Shown: one piece after another, positions 1 to 11,100 of the stretch
Position numbering within the stretch: the stretch's first letter is position 1
How the letters are laid out: each line of letters starts with the position of its first letter
Assembly: GCF_000620785.1 (NCBI RefSeq)
Contig: NZ_JIAI01000012.1
Location: 1-64,000, forward strand
DNA length: 64,000 bases
From: Actinospineispora acaciae DSM 45401
GTDB lineage: Bacteria > Actinomycetota > Actinomycetes > Mycobacteriales > Pseudonocardiaceae
Reading direction: 5' to 3'
Notes under the pieces: generated by a model
Seen by the model: the letters and a program-made list of their open reading frames with translations, nothing else
What the model was told of the DNA's origin: nothing
Databases searched by the model: none
Made by a program: the position numbers and the translations under genes

Positions 1-100
1 TTTGAGGGGTAAGGCCCCCATGAGACTAGTGGGTTGATAGGCCAGAGATGGAAGCCTCGTGAGGGGTGGAGTTGACTGGTACTAATAGGCCGAGGGCTTC
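1..100 (+). rRNA. 23S ribosomal RNA, 3' end (partial)
   Basis: The window opens inside the last part of 23S rRNA. The segment GGTACTAATAGGCCGAGGGC at 78-97 is the conserved 3' end of bacterial 23S rRNA. The 5' part lies outside the window. The 5S gene follows about 90 bases downstream in the same direction, as in a standard rrn operon. The exact mature 3' end is uncertain by a few bases. Confidence 0.95.
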
Positions 101-139
101 ACCGCAGCAGTTTGTTCGCATCCACTGTGTGACCCTGAG

Positions 140-175
140 CAAACAACCACACCTGTGTGGGGTGGTGTTTGTTTG
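140..175 (+). other. 23S-5S spacer stem-loop
   Basis: Bases 140-153 and 161-175 are near-complementary (one bulge), giving a long hairpin in the 23S-5S spacer. By position it could be a processing stem of the rrn transcript. That role is inferred. Confidence 0.4.
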
Positions 176-190
176 ATTGTTGGATAGTTG

Positions 191-308
191 TGTCGGTGGT
201 TTTAGCGTTGGGGAAACGCCCGGTCCCATTCCGAACCCGGAAGCTAAGCCCTTCAGCGCCGATGGTACTGCACTCGGTAGGGTGTGGGAGAGTAGGACAC
301 CGCCGACA
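191..308 (+). rRNA. rrf: 5S ribosomal RNA
   Basis: The sequence has the 5S landmarks: the 5' arm TGTCGGTGG pairs with the 3' arm ending CACCGCCGACA, and the conserved core CCATTCCGAACCCGGAAGC lies in the middle at about 227-245. The length of about 118 nt is normal. It is the last gene of the rrn operon and is followed directly by a strong terminator. Ends were set from the terminal helix and may be off by one or two bases. Confidence 0.97.
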
Positions 309-321
309 TTCTTTCTCTTTG

Positions 322-362
322 GAGGGGGATGACAGGACCTGTTCCTGTCATCCCCCTCTTTT
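322..362 (+). terminator. rrn operon intrinsic terminator
   Basis: A perfect 16-bp inverted repeat (322-337 with 343-358) with a 5-base loop is followed by four T residues (359-362). This is a textbook Rho-independent terminator placed 14 bases after 5S rRNA. Confidence 0.95.
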
Positions 363-864
363 GCGTTGTATGCCGGCTCGTGACGTCCCGAGCCGTTGCG
401 AGCCTGACCCACGCCCGGAGTCACGTTCGGTGACCGAGTGTGCCGATACCGGGAGCGCGAGAGCGTGGAACCACGCTGGTGTTGCCTTCTGGCGAGGGCG
501 GCACGCTCGCGGTCGCGTACGGCGGTGACATTTCGGTAGCGCGTGGTTCGCTGTGGCTGTTCAGCGGATCATCCGGCCGGCTCACCCTGCCCCCCGAACG
601 GCGCTCAGATCGCGCCTGGCCGCCGGGGGCGCGAGGCGTGCGGCTTACACGACCTGCCAAGCCGAGGGCCGTAGCCGCCGACACAGCGGGCGGGATCGGG
701 GGCTCGGAGCCAGATGCGGCCTCGCGATGCGGTCGGACGGGTCGCCGCTGGCGACGCGGCATGTCCTTGCCGTGGCCGCCCGGCGAGGTGCCCGGCCGAT
801 TCGGCCCGGCCGGCATTGTCCCGTGAGCTCTGACGATCTGGGGCACGCCGGCCGCCGATCGTGG
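363..864. other. Intergenic stretch without a recognised gene
   Basis: About 500 bases between the rrn terminator and the ssb promoter region. Open frames exist on both strands but none has a convincing ribosome site, family resemblance or protein-like composition. It contains a small perfect hairpin at 462-477 (7-bp arms, AA loop). A stretch at about 691-735 resembles the interior of the MITE-like element at 48.4 kb. Confidence 0.5.
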
Positions 865-897
865 CCGGTTGTCCACAGTGACCCCGGTTGTCCACAG
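865..897 (+). promoter_or_regulatory. Two DnaA boxes upstream of ssb
   Basis: TTGTCCACA, the actinobacterial DnaA-box consensus, occurs perfectly at 869-877 and 888-896 in the same orientation. Each lies in a 14-bp direct repeat (CCGGTTGTCCACAG) with a 19-bp period. They sit about 95 bases upstream of the ssb start, so DnaA-dependent control of ssb is plausible but inferred. There are only two boxes and no dnaA/dnaN nearby, so this is not an origin. Confidence 0.7.
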
Positions 898-991
898 CCG
901 GCGCTCGGTCGGTGGTCCCGCGGTGGTCCGCCCGCGAGTCTGGTGTCGGCCGGTGAGCACGCCGGCGGAGATCAGCGAGAGAAGGACGACG

Positions 992-1540
992 ATGAACGAG
1001 ACTCAGGTGACTGTCGTAGGGAATGTGATCACGGACGTGAAGCGCCGGCGCGTCGGCGACGGTGAGGGACCGGTGAGCTTCCGGGTGGCGACCAACGAGC
1101 GGCGGTTCGACAAGGCGTCGCAGCAGTGGGTGGACGGCGACCGGCTGTACCTGTCGGTCACCTGTTGGCGCCGCCTCGCGGACGGCGTCCTGCTGTCCCT
1201 GTCCAAGGGCGACCCGGTGATCGTGCAGGGTCGGCTCTACACCCGGAACTACGAGCTGGACGGGCAGAAGCGGTCGGTCACCGAGATGGACGCCTGGGCG
1301 GCCGGCCCCGACCTGTCGCGCTGCTCGGCGGTCCCGAAACGGCCGCGCCGCGAGGCGTTCGAGGACGGTGCGCCCGAGATCCCCGCGCAGGCGGGTCCGG
1401 TCAAGGAGGAGCGCACCGCGCGGGAGGAGGTCGAGCCGGCGGTCGCCAGCGCCTCGGCGGCGCCGAACGGCAAGGTGAGCCGGTCCAACGGTGAATCGGC
1501 GCGGCCGCCGCTGGAGGTGGTGAAGTCGGCATCCTCGTGA
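992..1540 (+). CDS. ssb: Single-stranded DNA-binding protein (second paralogue)
   Basis: 182-aa SSB. Residues 1-110 carry the OB fold, beginning METQ-like (MNETQVTVVGNV) and containing the typical stretches VSFRVATNER, GDRLYLSVTCW, SLSKGDPVIVQG and DAWA. The tail is long and charged but lacks the acidic DDDIPF tip of the main replicative SSB, so this is probably the SsbB-type paralogue. An upstream in-frame start at 869 is possible, but ATG 992 follows a purine-rich site (GAGAAGGACG) and matches the family N terminus. It is followed 49 bases later by ettA. From memory the same pair occurs in M. tuberculosis (Rv2478c-Rv2477c). Two perfect DnaA boxes lie upstream. SSB protects exposed single strands during replication, repair or recombination. 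Confidence 0.93.
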   Translation: MNETQVTVVGNVITDVKRRRVGDGEGPVSFRVATNERRFDKASQQWVDGDRLYLSVTCWRRLADGVLLSLSKGDPVIVQGRLYTRNYELDGQKRSVTEMDAWAAGPDLSRCSAVPKRPRREAFEDGAPEIPAQAGPVKEERTAREEVEPAVASASAAPNGKVSRSNGESARPPLEVVKSASS

Positions 1541-1589
1541 GCCCGGTGCGGACGACGGCCGGCGGGGCAGCGCATCTACGATCGAGGGT

Positions 1590-3266
<1,677 letters not shown>

Positions 3267-3335
3267 GCGTCGCGACGACGCGCCGTAAGGCGGCCATCGC
3301 ATCCGCTGTCCACCGCTGACGTCCCGGGAGGCGCC

Positions 3336-6300
3336 GTGCAGCCGACGGAGTTGAACGCCTCCGCCGCGTCCGCGCTCGCGACCGCACCGGCGGTACTGGA
3401 GCTCGCGGAGTCGTCGCGGTGGCGGGCACCGGAGGTCACGGCGGCGCTCGCCGAGCAGGCGGTACAGCTGGCGCGGGCCGGTGGCGACCGGGCGAGCGCA
3501 CTGCGCGCCGAGGGCTGGCTGGCGCACGGGCTGGTCACGATCGGGCGCGGGGTCGCGGCGGTGCCGCGTGCGGCACAGGCCTTATCGGAGGCCGGCCGGG
3601 GCAACGACGCCGAGGCCGCCGGGCGGCTTCGCGTCGAGCTCGCCTCGGTGGCCAGGACGCTCGGCGACCGGGACACGGCGCTCGCGCTGCTCGCGCCGGT
3701 GCTCGGACACGTCGAGGTGTCGCTCGGGCTGCGAGCCGACGCGCACCTGGAGGCGGCGCGCTGCGGCGGCGCGGAGTCCCCGGACGGCGCCCTGGAGTCG
3801 GTGGGTGTGGCCGCCGGTGCGCTGCGCCAGCTCGGCGGCGAGTACGCCGAGCTCGGGCTCGCGGCCGTGGACGCCGTGCTGGCGCGCCAGCAGCGCGAGC
3901 GCGGGCAGGTCAACGGGGCCATGGAGCGCGCCAGGGAGGGCCTGCGCCGGGTGCTCGGCGGGGCCTCCGGGGACGGCGCGCTCGACCCGGTGTCGCCGTA
4001 TCTCGCCGCCGAGCTCAGCCTGGAGCTGACCCTGGCCCTGCTGGACGGTGGGCAGACCGAGGCGGTTCGCGACGTGGCCCGGTCGGTGCTGCGGTGGGGC
4101 GCGCGGCCGGGCGCGCTGGTCCCGGTCTCCCGGATGCGGCTGACGCTGGCCCAGCGGGTGTACCTGCCGGCCGGCGAGGAGGACGCGGCGCTCGCGGCGG
4201 CCGAGTGGGTGTCCAAGGTCATCGAGTCGCACGACCTGCCCGAGGTCGAGGTGGAGTGCCACGGGCTGCTCGCCGAGATCCGGGAGCGGCGCGGCGAGCT
4301 TCCGTTCGCCCTCACCGCCAGCCGGCGGGCGCACCAGGCGTACCGGCTGCACGCGGCCCGGGTCGAACAGGCGCTGGTGCTGCTCGCCCGCGCCGGGAGC
4401 GAGACACGGCTCGCCTCGGCGCAGCACCATCCGGCCGACACCCGCGCGGACGGCCAGGCCGCCTTGTCGACCACGCAGACGCACATCTTCGACGGGCGTG
4501 CCGGCGAGCTGGGGGCCGCGGTTCCCCGGCCGCCGAGGCCGACCGAGCCGGGCCAGCCCGGCGGCGGAGTCGGGCCTGGCGGCACCCGCGAGCGGCCGGA
4601 GTCCGTCGGCCCGGCGGGGTCCCGGAGCCCGGACGCACTCGACTCCGAGACCCAGCCGTCACGGCCGCCTTCGGCGCCACCACCATCCGGCACGGGTTCG
4701 TCCTGGTCCGCGCGTCCGGCCGGGCCCGGTCAGCCGCCGGTGCGCCCGTTCGGCGCGCCCGAGCCGTCCGGGCGGGCCGGAGCCGCCGGGCCTCGACCGT
4801 CCGGGCCACCCGCGCCCCCGGTTCAGCGGCCGCCGGGCGCCGAGCCGAGGCGAGGCGAGAGGGCCGAGCCGACGGGGGGCATGGCGCCGCCTCGGCAGGA
4901 CGCCGTCGAGTACGGACGGCCACCGGCCGACATGGGGCAGGGCCACCGGGCGCCTCGGTGGCCGGAGCGCGGCCCGCGACAGGAGCCGAGCGAGCCGTCC
5001 ACCGGTCCGCGCCCGGCGAACCCGGTGTCGGTCCCGACGTTCGACATGCCGCGCGTCGCCGGGCCCGTGGCGTCGGGTCCCGCCGACGGGCCGGGGCGCC
5101 CGGTGGATGCGCCCGGCGGGCTCGGTTCCGATGGGCCGGGCCGGGGGAGTCCGATGGCCGGCGCGGTGGGTTCGCGGGGCATCGAGGTCCCGGGGCGTGC
5201 TCCTGAGCGGCGAGGTCCGCATAGCTCGGACGCCTTTGACGGGCCGGTGCCGGGGCGTCATCGACCCGGAGCCGACCCTGGGGCGGCCCCGGACGCGCCC
5301 GGTTCGGGACGCGGTTGGCCGGGTCCGTCGAACCAGGCCGGCCCGGGCGTCGACGGACTCGGGCAGCCCCGCGAGCCCGACCGGCGCGGCGGTGCCGACC
5401 GGAGGCTGCCAGGCGACCGGCTCACCGGCCGGGGCGACGACCGAGAGCTCGGCACGGGTGGCCGGGCGCACCGGTCCGAGGGCCGCCGGTCGGGCGACCG
5501 CCCGCGTGAGGGCGGTCAGCTCGGGGACGGCGGGCCGGGGGGCGACCGGCTCGGTGACGGTGGGCGGTTCGGCGGTCGCGGTGAGGGCCGACGGTCGGCG
5601 GAGGGGCCGCGCGGTCGCGGGTTCGGCGGAGGCCAGGATGACCGGGGTCCGTTCGATGACGGACCGGGCGGAGGCCGCCGGCGCGCCGACGCCGGGCGCG
5701 GGGTGGAGGCCACGGGCGGTGCCGGGCGGCCGGCGTGGGGTGGCGCCGGTGGCGGGGCGATGGCTTCGGGGCGGCGGCGCGCGCCCGAGCCGGTGCAGGC
5801 GCCCGCGCTGAGCGTGCCGGAGCTGGCGGTGAAGCTGGCCGAGCTGGCGGACGAGACCGGCCAGCCGCCGCACCTCGTGCTGGTGGACATCGTCGCGCCG
5901 GACGGTTCCCCGACGGGCCCCTCGGTGACCGCGCTGGCCGGGCGGATCGGCGAGCGGGTGCGTGGCCAGATCCCCCCGGGCGCTCGGGTGTACCGGCTCG
6001 ACCAGGACGCGATGGCCATCGGCATGCCCGAGACCGACCCCGAGGTGGTGACCAGGTGGGTCCGGGCGTTGTCCACCGGGTTGTCCCAGGCGTGGCCCGA
6101 GCTGGCGGCCGATGTGCCCCGGGCGGTTTTCCGGATCGGTGTGCGCTGGCTCGGCGGGGCGCTCAGCGTGGAACAGCACGTCCGTGAGCTGCGGTCCGGT
6201 CGGGTCGGAGCGCCGTCTGGAGCGCCCGACCAGCCCACGTATCCGACGGACCAACCGTCCTTCCCGCCCTACCGGGTGCCGGGGCAGGCCGTGTCGAACA

Positions 6301-7736
6301 GCGACACCGGCCTGCGCTCGGACATCGACGAGCCGCCGGCCGAGGGCGACGACGGGCCGGCCGCCGGGCGCCATGGTGCCCCGCACGTGGAACCGGAGCC
6401 GTCCCGCGCGTTCGTGGGCGCGAACCGGGTGAGCGCCCCGCCGGGCAGTGGCGGGCGTCGGCGGCGTGGTGAGGGCGGTGCCGGCGACACGGGCGGGTAC
6501 GACGTCCGGCGGTCGAGCGCGCCGTTCGGATCGGTTCCGGACCTGGCGGGTGCGCCGGGACGGTCACGCTCGCGGGCTACGACGGCCCCCACCTCGGCGC
6601 GGTGGGAGGTGCCGGCGAACGGCGGCGGTTCGGTGGCCAACGGCTCGCCGGTCAACGGCACCGCCACGAACGGCCATCTCGCTCCGGTCAACGGGCATGC
6701 CGCGTTGGGCGGCGTCGAGGGCACGGCGGGGGTGCGCGGACTGGTCGGCGAGGGCGTCGCGGCGGGTTCGGTGGCGGGCACCGGAGCGATCGGGCGCACC
6801 GCGCTCGCGGAACCGGAGCCGCCGGCACGGCGCAGGCGCCGGCGCGATGCGTTGGCCGCGTCCGGCGAGGCGGAGGCCGACGAGCCCGAGCTAAACGGTG
6901 GCCGTCCGCTGAACGGAACGCATAGTGTTAACGGTGTGAATGGTGCGCATGATGTGAACGGTGGGCGGCGCGTCAACGGTCATCATCGTGAGCCGGAGGT
7001 GGCGGCCTCCGGGAACGGGCATCGGTTCGGCGACCGGGACGGTCAGGAGGACGCCGGGCACGACGGTTCCCGGCGGGCGGGCCGGCATGCCAGGCCATCC
7101 GTGCGCGGGGCCGACGGGGTCGGTGTGGGCACGGACGGTGCGGCTGCGGGGACTGGCGTGAACGGTGTGGCCAATGGGGCTGATGTGAACGGCGGGGTTG
7201 ACGGGTTGGGCGCGGACGGCCTGGTCAACGGGTCGGGTGCGCACGGTTCGGTCAACGGGGTCAACGGGTCCGGTGCGCACCGTTCGGCCGACGGGGTCGG
7301 TGTGGACGGCTTGGCCAACGGCGTCGGTGCGCACGGATCGGTTAATGGGTCCGGCGCGGGCGGCGTGGTCAACGGCGTCGGTGCGCACGGTTCCGTTGAC
7401 GGGTTCGGGTCGAACGGTTCGGTCAATGGTTCCGGTGCGGACGGCTTGGCCAACGGGGCCAGCGCGCACGGTTCGATCAATGGATCGGGGTCAGGCGGCC
7501 TGGCCAACGGGGCCGGTATGGACGGTGCCGTCAACGGGGCGGGCGGGTCGGATCGGCCCGGGGACGCCGACGGCCCGGACGGTGAGGACGCGGCCGGTGA
7601 CCGGCCGGGCGGCCGGGCGGCGCGGGCAGGCGGGGCGCGTTCCGGCGAGCAGGGGCCGCTCGCGGGCCGGGCGGTGTCCGAGCTGAGCTTCGCCGAGCTG
7701 CTCGCGGGCGCGCTGGCGGCGTACCGGGAGGCATGA
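3336..7736 (+). CDS. Large low-complexity protein with helical N-terminal region and degenerate GGDEF-like domain
   Basis: 1466 aa, starting at GTG 3336 after GGGAGG. Residues 1-360 are Ala/Leu/Arg-rich helices resembling TPR-like repeats. Residues about 390-820 form a Pro/Gly/Arg-rich disordered linker. Residues about 825-955 look like a GGDEF-fold domain in which the signature is replaced by YRLDQDAMAIGMP, so diguanylate cyclase activity is unlikely. Residues about 1090-1400 are Asn/Gly-rich, with twelve tandem nonapeptides at 1290-1400. The C terminus ends in the helix VSELSFAELLAGALAAYREA. No signal peptide or membrane segment is seen, so it is probably cytoplasmic. Related long proteins are, from memory, found in Pseudonocardiales, but I know no function. 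Its stop codon lies in the first unit of an 80-bp tandem repeat. Confidence 0.85.
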   Translation: MQPTELNASAASALATAPAVLELAESSRWRAPEVTAALAEQAVQLARAGGDRASALRAEGWLAHGLVTIGRGVAAVPRAAQALSEAGRGNDAEAAGRLRVELASVARTLGDRDTALALLAPVLGHVEVSLGLRADAHLEAARCGGAESPDGALESVGVAAGALRQLGGEYAELGLAAVDAVLARQQRERGQVNGAMERAREGLRRVLGGASGDGALDPVSPYLAAELSLELTLALLDGGQTEAVRDVARSVLRWGARPGALVPVSRMRLTLAQRVYLPAGEEDAALAAAEWVSKVIESHDLPEVEVECHGLLAEIRERRGELPFALTASRRAHQAYRLHAARVEQALVLLARAGSETRLASAQHHPADTRADGQAALSTTQTHIFDGRAGELGAAVPRPPRPTEPGQPGGGVGPGGTRERPESVGPAGSRSPDALDSETQPSRPPSAPPPSGTGSSWSARPAGPGQPPVRPFGAPEPSGRAGAAGPRPSGPPAPPVQRPPGAEPRRGERAEPTGGMAPPRQDAVEYGRPPADMGQGHRAPRWPERGPRQEPSEPSTGPRPANPVSVPTFDMPRVAGPVASGPADGPGRPVDAPGGLGSDGPGRGSPMAGAVGSRGIEVPGRAPERRGPHSSDAFDGPVPGRHRPGADPGAAPDAPGSGRGWPGPSNQAGPGVDGLGQPREPDRRGGADRRLPGDRLTGRGDDRELGTGGRAHRSEGRRSGDRPREGGQLGDGGPGGDRLGDGGRFGGRGEGRRSAEGPRGRGFGGGQDDRGPFDDGPGGGRRRADAGRGVEATGGAGRPAWGGAGGGAMASGRRRAPEPVQAPALSVPELAVKLAELADETGQPPHLVLVDIVAPDGSPTGPSVTALAGRIGERVRGQIPPGARVYRLDQDAMAIGMPETDPEVVTRWVRALSTGLSQAWPELAADVPRAVFRIGVRWLGGALSVEQHVRELRSGRVGAPSGAPDQPTYPTDQPSFPPYRVPGQAVSNSDTGLRSDIDEPPAEGDDGPAAGRHGAPHVEPEPSRAFVGANRVSAPPGSGGRRRRGEGGAGDTGGYDVRRSSAPFGSVPDLAGAPGRSRSRATTAPTSARWEVPANGGGSVANGSPVNGTATNGHLAPVNGHAALGGVEGTAGVRGLVGEGVAAGSVAGTGAIGRTALAEPEPPARRRRRRDALAASGEAEADEPELNGGRPLNGTHSVNGVNGAHDVNGGRRVNGHHREPEVAASGNGHRFGDRDGQEDAGHDGSRRAGRHARPSVRGADGVGVGTDGAAAGTGVNGVANGADVNGGVDGLGADGLVNGSGAHGSVNGVNGSGAHRSADGVGVDGLANGVGAHGSVNGSGAGGVVNGVGAHGSVDGFGSNGSVNGSGADGLANGASAHGSINGSGSGGLANGAGMDGAVNGAGGSDRPGDADGPDGEDAAGDRPGGRAARAGGARSGEQGPLAGRAVSELSFAELLAGALAAYREA
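7203..7535 (+). repeat. Twelve in-frame 27-bp repeats encoding Gly/Asn nonapeptides
   Basis: Inside the preceding gene, residues 1290-1400 read as twelve nonapeptides of the form G-x-G-A/V/S-x-G-x-V/A-N/D, with one 3-residue insertion (GVN) after the second. DNA period is 27 bases. The register superficially resembles RTX nonapeptides but the calcium-binding Asp position is mostly His, Gly or Asn. Such arrays expand and contract by slippage. Confidence 0.85.
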
Positions 7737-7973
7737 GCCCACCGCTCGGCGCGTCCACCGAGACCGGTGGGAATGCGCTCCGCGCCGAGCGGAGCGGGGC
7801 AGGTGTCACAGCGTGAGCCCACCGCTCGACGCGTCCACCGAGACCGGTGCGAATGCGCTCCGCCCCGAGCGCGGCGGGGCAGCTACCACAGCGTGAGCCC
7901 ACCGCTCGACGCGCCTACCGAGACCGGTGCGAATGCGCTCCACGCCGAGCGCGGCGAGGCCACGTGTCACCGC
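7734..7973. repeat. Three tandem 80-bp repeats with nested hairpins
   Basis: Three direct copies with exact 80-bp period start at 7734, 7814 and 7894, each beginning TGAGCCCACCGCTCG. The first copy contains a perfect 12-bp inverted repeat (7742-7753 with 7781-7792) enclosing a second perfect 6-bp hairpin (7755-7760 with 7765-7770). Copies 2 and 3 keep the inner hairpin only in part. The array fills most of the gap between the preceding gene, whose stop codon is the TGA of unit 1, and gdh. The remaining 146 bases (7974-8119) hold the gdh upstream region. Confidence 0.9.
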
Positions 7974-8119
7974 GTGATCCGCCGGCCGCCGCGCCGCCGC
8001 CGGTCGTCGCACGGGCCGGCCTAATCGAACGATCAAGCGGGAAGACGCCTCGGGTAGGCCGATGGTTAGGGTGGGGGCGGCGGCACTCGCGGCTACGGTG
8101 CGGCCGGAGGGGAACAGCG

Positions 8120-11100
8120 ATGAGCTCGATCGAAACCCGGTCTCGACAGTCGGGGGACGAACCCCGCGGCCGGCAGGGCACGGACACCGACACAGGCACG
8201 GACACCGAGCGGGCGAGTGGCGGTAGCGGTGGCCACTCCGGCGCGCCGCCCACCGACGGAACCGGACAGCCCGCCGATACCGAGGGCGTGCTGGCCCGCG
8301 CGCGGGCCATCGACCCGAGCCTGGCCGAGCTGTGCGAGCTGTACTTCCGGCACACCCCGCCCGAGGACCTCGCGGCCGCCGAGCCCGAGCAGCTGATCAG
8401 CGCCGTGCGCTCGCACTACGAGCTGGCCGAGCACCGCACCCAGGGCCGTCCGGCGCTGCGGGTCCGGGACGGGGCGGCCGAGCTGGGGCGGGCGTGCACG
8501 GTGGTGGAGATCGTCACCGACGACATGCCGTTCCTGGTCGAGTCCGTGCTGGCCGCGATCAGGCGGTCCGGGGCGTACGTGCAGCGGGTGATGCACCCGA
8601 TCCTGGTGGTGCGCCGGGGGCTGACCGGTGACCTGGGCGAGGTGCTGCCGGACGCGAACCCGAGCGACCCGCCGGAGGGCGCGCAGCTCGAGTCGTGGAT
8701 GCACATCGAGACCGACGCGCTGGCCGACGACGAGGCGCGGGACACGCTCGCCGACGAGCTGACCCGGGTGCTCGGCGACGTGCGCGAGGTCGTCGAGGAC
8801 ACCGAGCGGATGAACCACACCGCCCGGGAGCTGGCCGCCGAGCTGCGCGCCGACCCGCCGCCGCTGGGCCGCACCGAGGTCGAGGACGGGGCGCGGCTGC
8901 TGGAGTGGCTGGCCGACGAGCACTTCACGTTCCTGGGGTACAGACGCTACGTGCTTGACACATCGGCGGAGCGGCCGAAGCTGACCGCGGAGCTGGCCTC
9001 CGGGCTCGGCGTGCTGCGCGGGGACAACCTGTCGACGGTCTCGTTCGCGCCGGGCTCGGACGCGGTGGAGCGGGCCACCGGGCGCGAGCTGCTGCTGATC
9101 AGCCAGGCCAGCGCGCTCAGCCGTGTGTCGAGGCCCGTCTACCCCGACTACCTGAGCGTCAAGACGTTCGACGCGGACGGCAACGTCACCGGCGAGCACA
9201 GGTTCCTCGGGCTGCTCACCGTGAACGCGCTCTACGAGAGCGTGCTGGACATCCCGGTGGTGGCCCGGCGGGTGCGCGAGGCGATCCGCCGCGCCGGCTT
9301 CCCGCTGGAGTCGTTCTCCGGGCAGCGGATGCTGGAGGTCATCTCCAGCTACCCGCGCGAGGAGCTGTTCCGGGCCAGCGCGGACGAGCTGTACGACACC
9401 GCGCTCGGGGTGCTCTCGCTGGCCGAGCGCCGGCGGCTGCGGCTGTTCCTGCGGCCCGACCCGTACCGGCGGTTCTTCACCGCGCTGGTCTACCTGCCCA
9501 GGGACCGGTACACCACGTCGTCGCGGCTGGCCATGCAGGAGGTGCTGCTGCGCGAGCTGTCCGGGCACTCGGTGGACTACACGGCCAGGGTGACCGAGGA
9601 CAGCGTGGCGCTGCTGCACGTCACCGTGCACACCGACCCCGAGCAGACCATCGAGCCCGACCTGGACCGGTTGGAGCACGAGCTGGCCGAGGCGGTGCGG
9701 ACCTGGGACGACCGGGTGCTCGCCCGTACCGAGGACCAGCCGGAGCTGGCCGACACGATCCGCCGCTACCTGCGGCTGGTGCCGGCCGCCTACAAGGAGG
9801 ACTTCGACGACGCCGAGGCCGTCGAGGACCTGGCCAGGGTGGAGAGCCTCGGCGACGAGCCGGCGCTGACGTTCTACACCCCGGCCAGCGCCACCCGGGG
9901 GGAGCGGCGGTTCAAGCTGTTCCTGGCCGGCGAGGAGGTCGCGCTGACCGAGCTGCTGCCGGTGCTGCAGCAGATGGGCGTGGAGGTCATCGAGGAGCGG
10001 CCGTACCAGATCACCCGCCCGGACGGCCGGCGCTGCTGGATCTACGACTTCGGGCTGCGGATGGGTGCCGCCGCGCTGAAGGCCACCGCCGACCGGCCCC
10101 TGGACGTCGTGCGCCGCTCGTTCTGCGACGCGTTCGCCGCCGCCTGGCGCGGGGACATCGAGGTGGACAGGTTCAACGCGCTGGTGCTGCGCGCGGGCCT
10201 GAGCTGGCGGCAGGCCGGGCTGCTGCGCGCCTACGCCCGGTACCTGCGCCAGATCGGCACCCCGTACGGGCAGTACTACCTGGCCGACATCCTGGTGGCG
10301 CAGGCGCCGGTGGCGGCCGCGCTGGTCAGGGTGTTCGAGGCCCGGTTCGACCCAGCGCTGGGCGCGGCGGACAGCACGGAGCGCGTCGAGCTGGTCGAGG
10401 AGCGGCTCGCCGAGGTCACCGGGATGATCGACGAGGTCACCGGGCTGGACGCGGACCGGATCCTGCGCGGCTACCTCAACCTGATCACCTCGACGCTGCG
10501 CACCAACTACTTCGCGCACCGCCCGTACGTGGCGATCAAGTTCGACCCCGGCCAGATCCGCGAGCTGCCGGCGCCCAAGCCCCGGTTCGAGATCTTCGTC
10601 TACTCGTCGCGGGTGGAGGGCGTGCACCTGCGGTTCGGGCCGGTGGCGCGCGGCGGGCTGCGGTGGTCGGACCGGCCGGCGGACTTCCGCACCGAGGTGC
10701 TCGGGCTGGTCAAGGCGCAGGCGGTGAAGAACGCGGTGATCGTGCCGGTCGGCGCCAAGGGCGGGTTCGTGGTCAAGCGCCCGCCGGAGCCCACCGGCGA
10801 CCCGGCCGTGGACCGGGAGGCCACCCAGGCCGAGGGCGTCAACTGCTACAAGATGTTCGTCTCCGGGCTGCTGGACCTGACCGACAACCTGCACAACGGC
10901 GACACTGTGCCCCCGGACGGCGTGGTGCGCCACGACGGCGACGACAGCTACCTGGTGGTCGCCGCGGACAAGGGCACCGCCACGTTCTCCGACATCGCCA
11001 ACTCGCTGGCGGTCGAGCGCGGGTTCTGGCTGGGCGACGCGTTCGCCTCCGGCGGCTCGGCCGGGTACGACCACAAGGCCATGGGGATCACCGCGAAGGG

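Noticed and set aside
440..826. Possible 128-aa gene between 5S rRNA and ssb
   Set aside because: A short stretch looks protein-like, but there is no ribosome site, the second half is Arg/Gly/Pro noise and no family is recognised.
865..897. Replication origin
   Set aside because: Only two DnaA boxes, no AT-rich unwinding region and no dnaA, dnaN or gyr genes nearby.
7203..7535. True RTX calcium-binding repeats
   Set aside because: The Asp required at position 6 is mostly His, Gly or Asn, and there is no secretion signal or type I system.
7734..7973. CRISPR array
   Set aside because: Units of 80 bp are repeated whole with no unique spacers and no cas genes are present; the same holds for the 103-bp array at 14.7 kb.
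7847..8119. Upstream start for gdh
   Set aside because: The extension is encoded by the 80-bp repeats and lacks a ribosome site; ATG 8120 has GGAGGGG.
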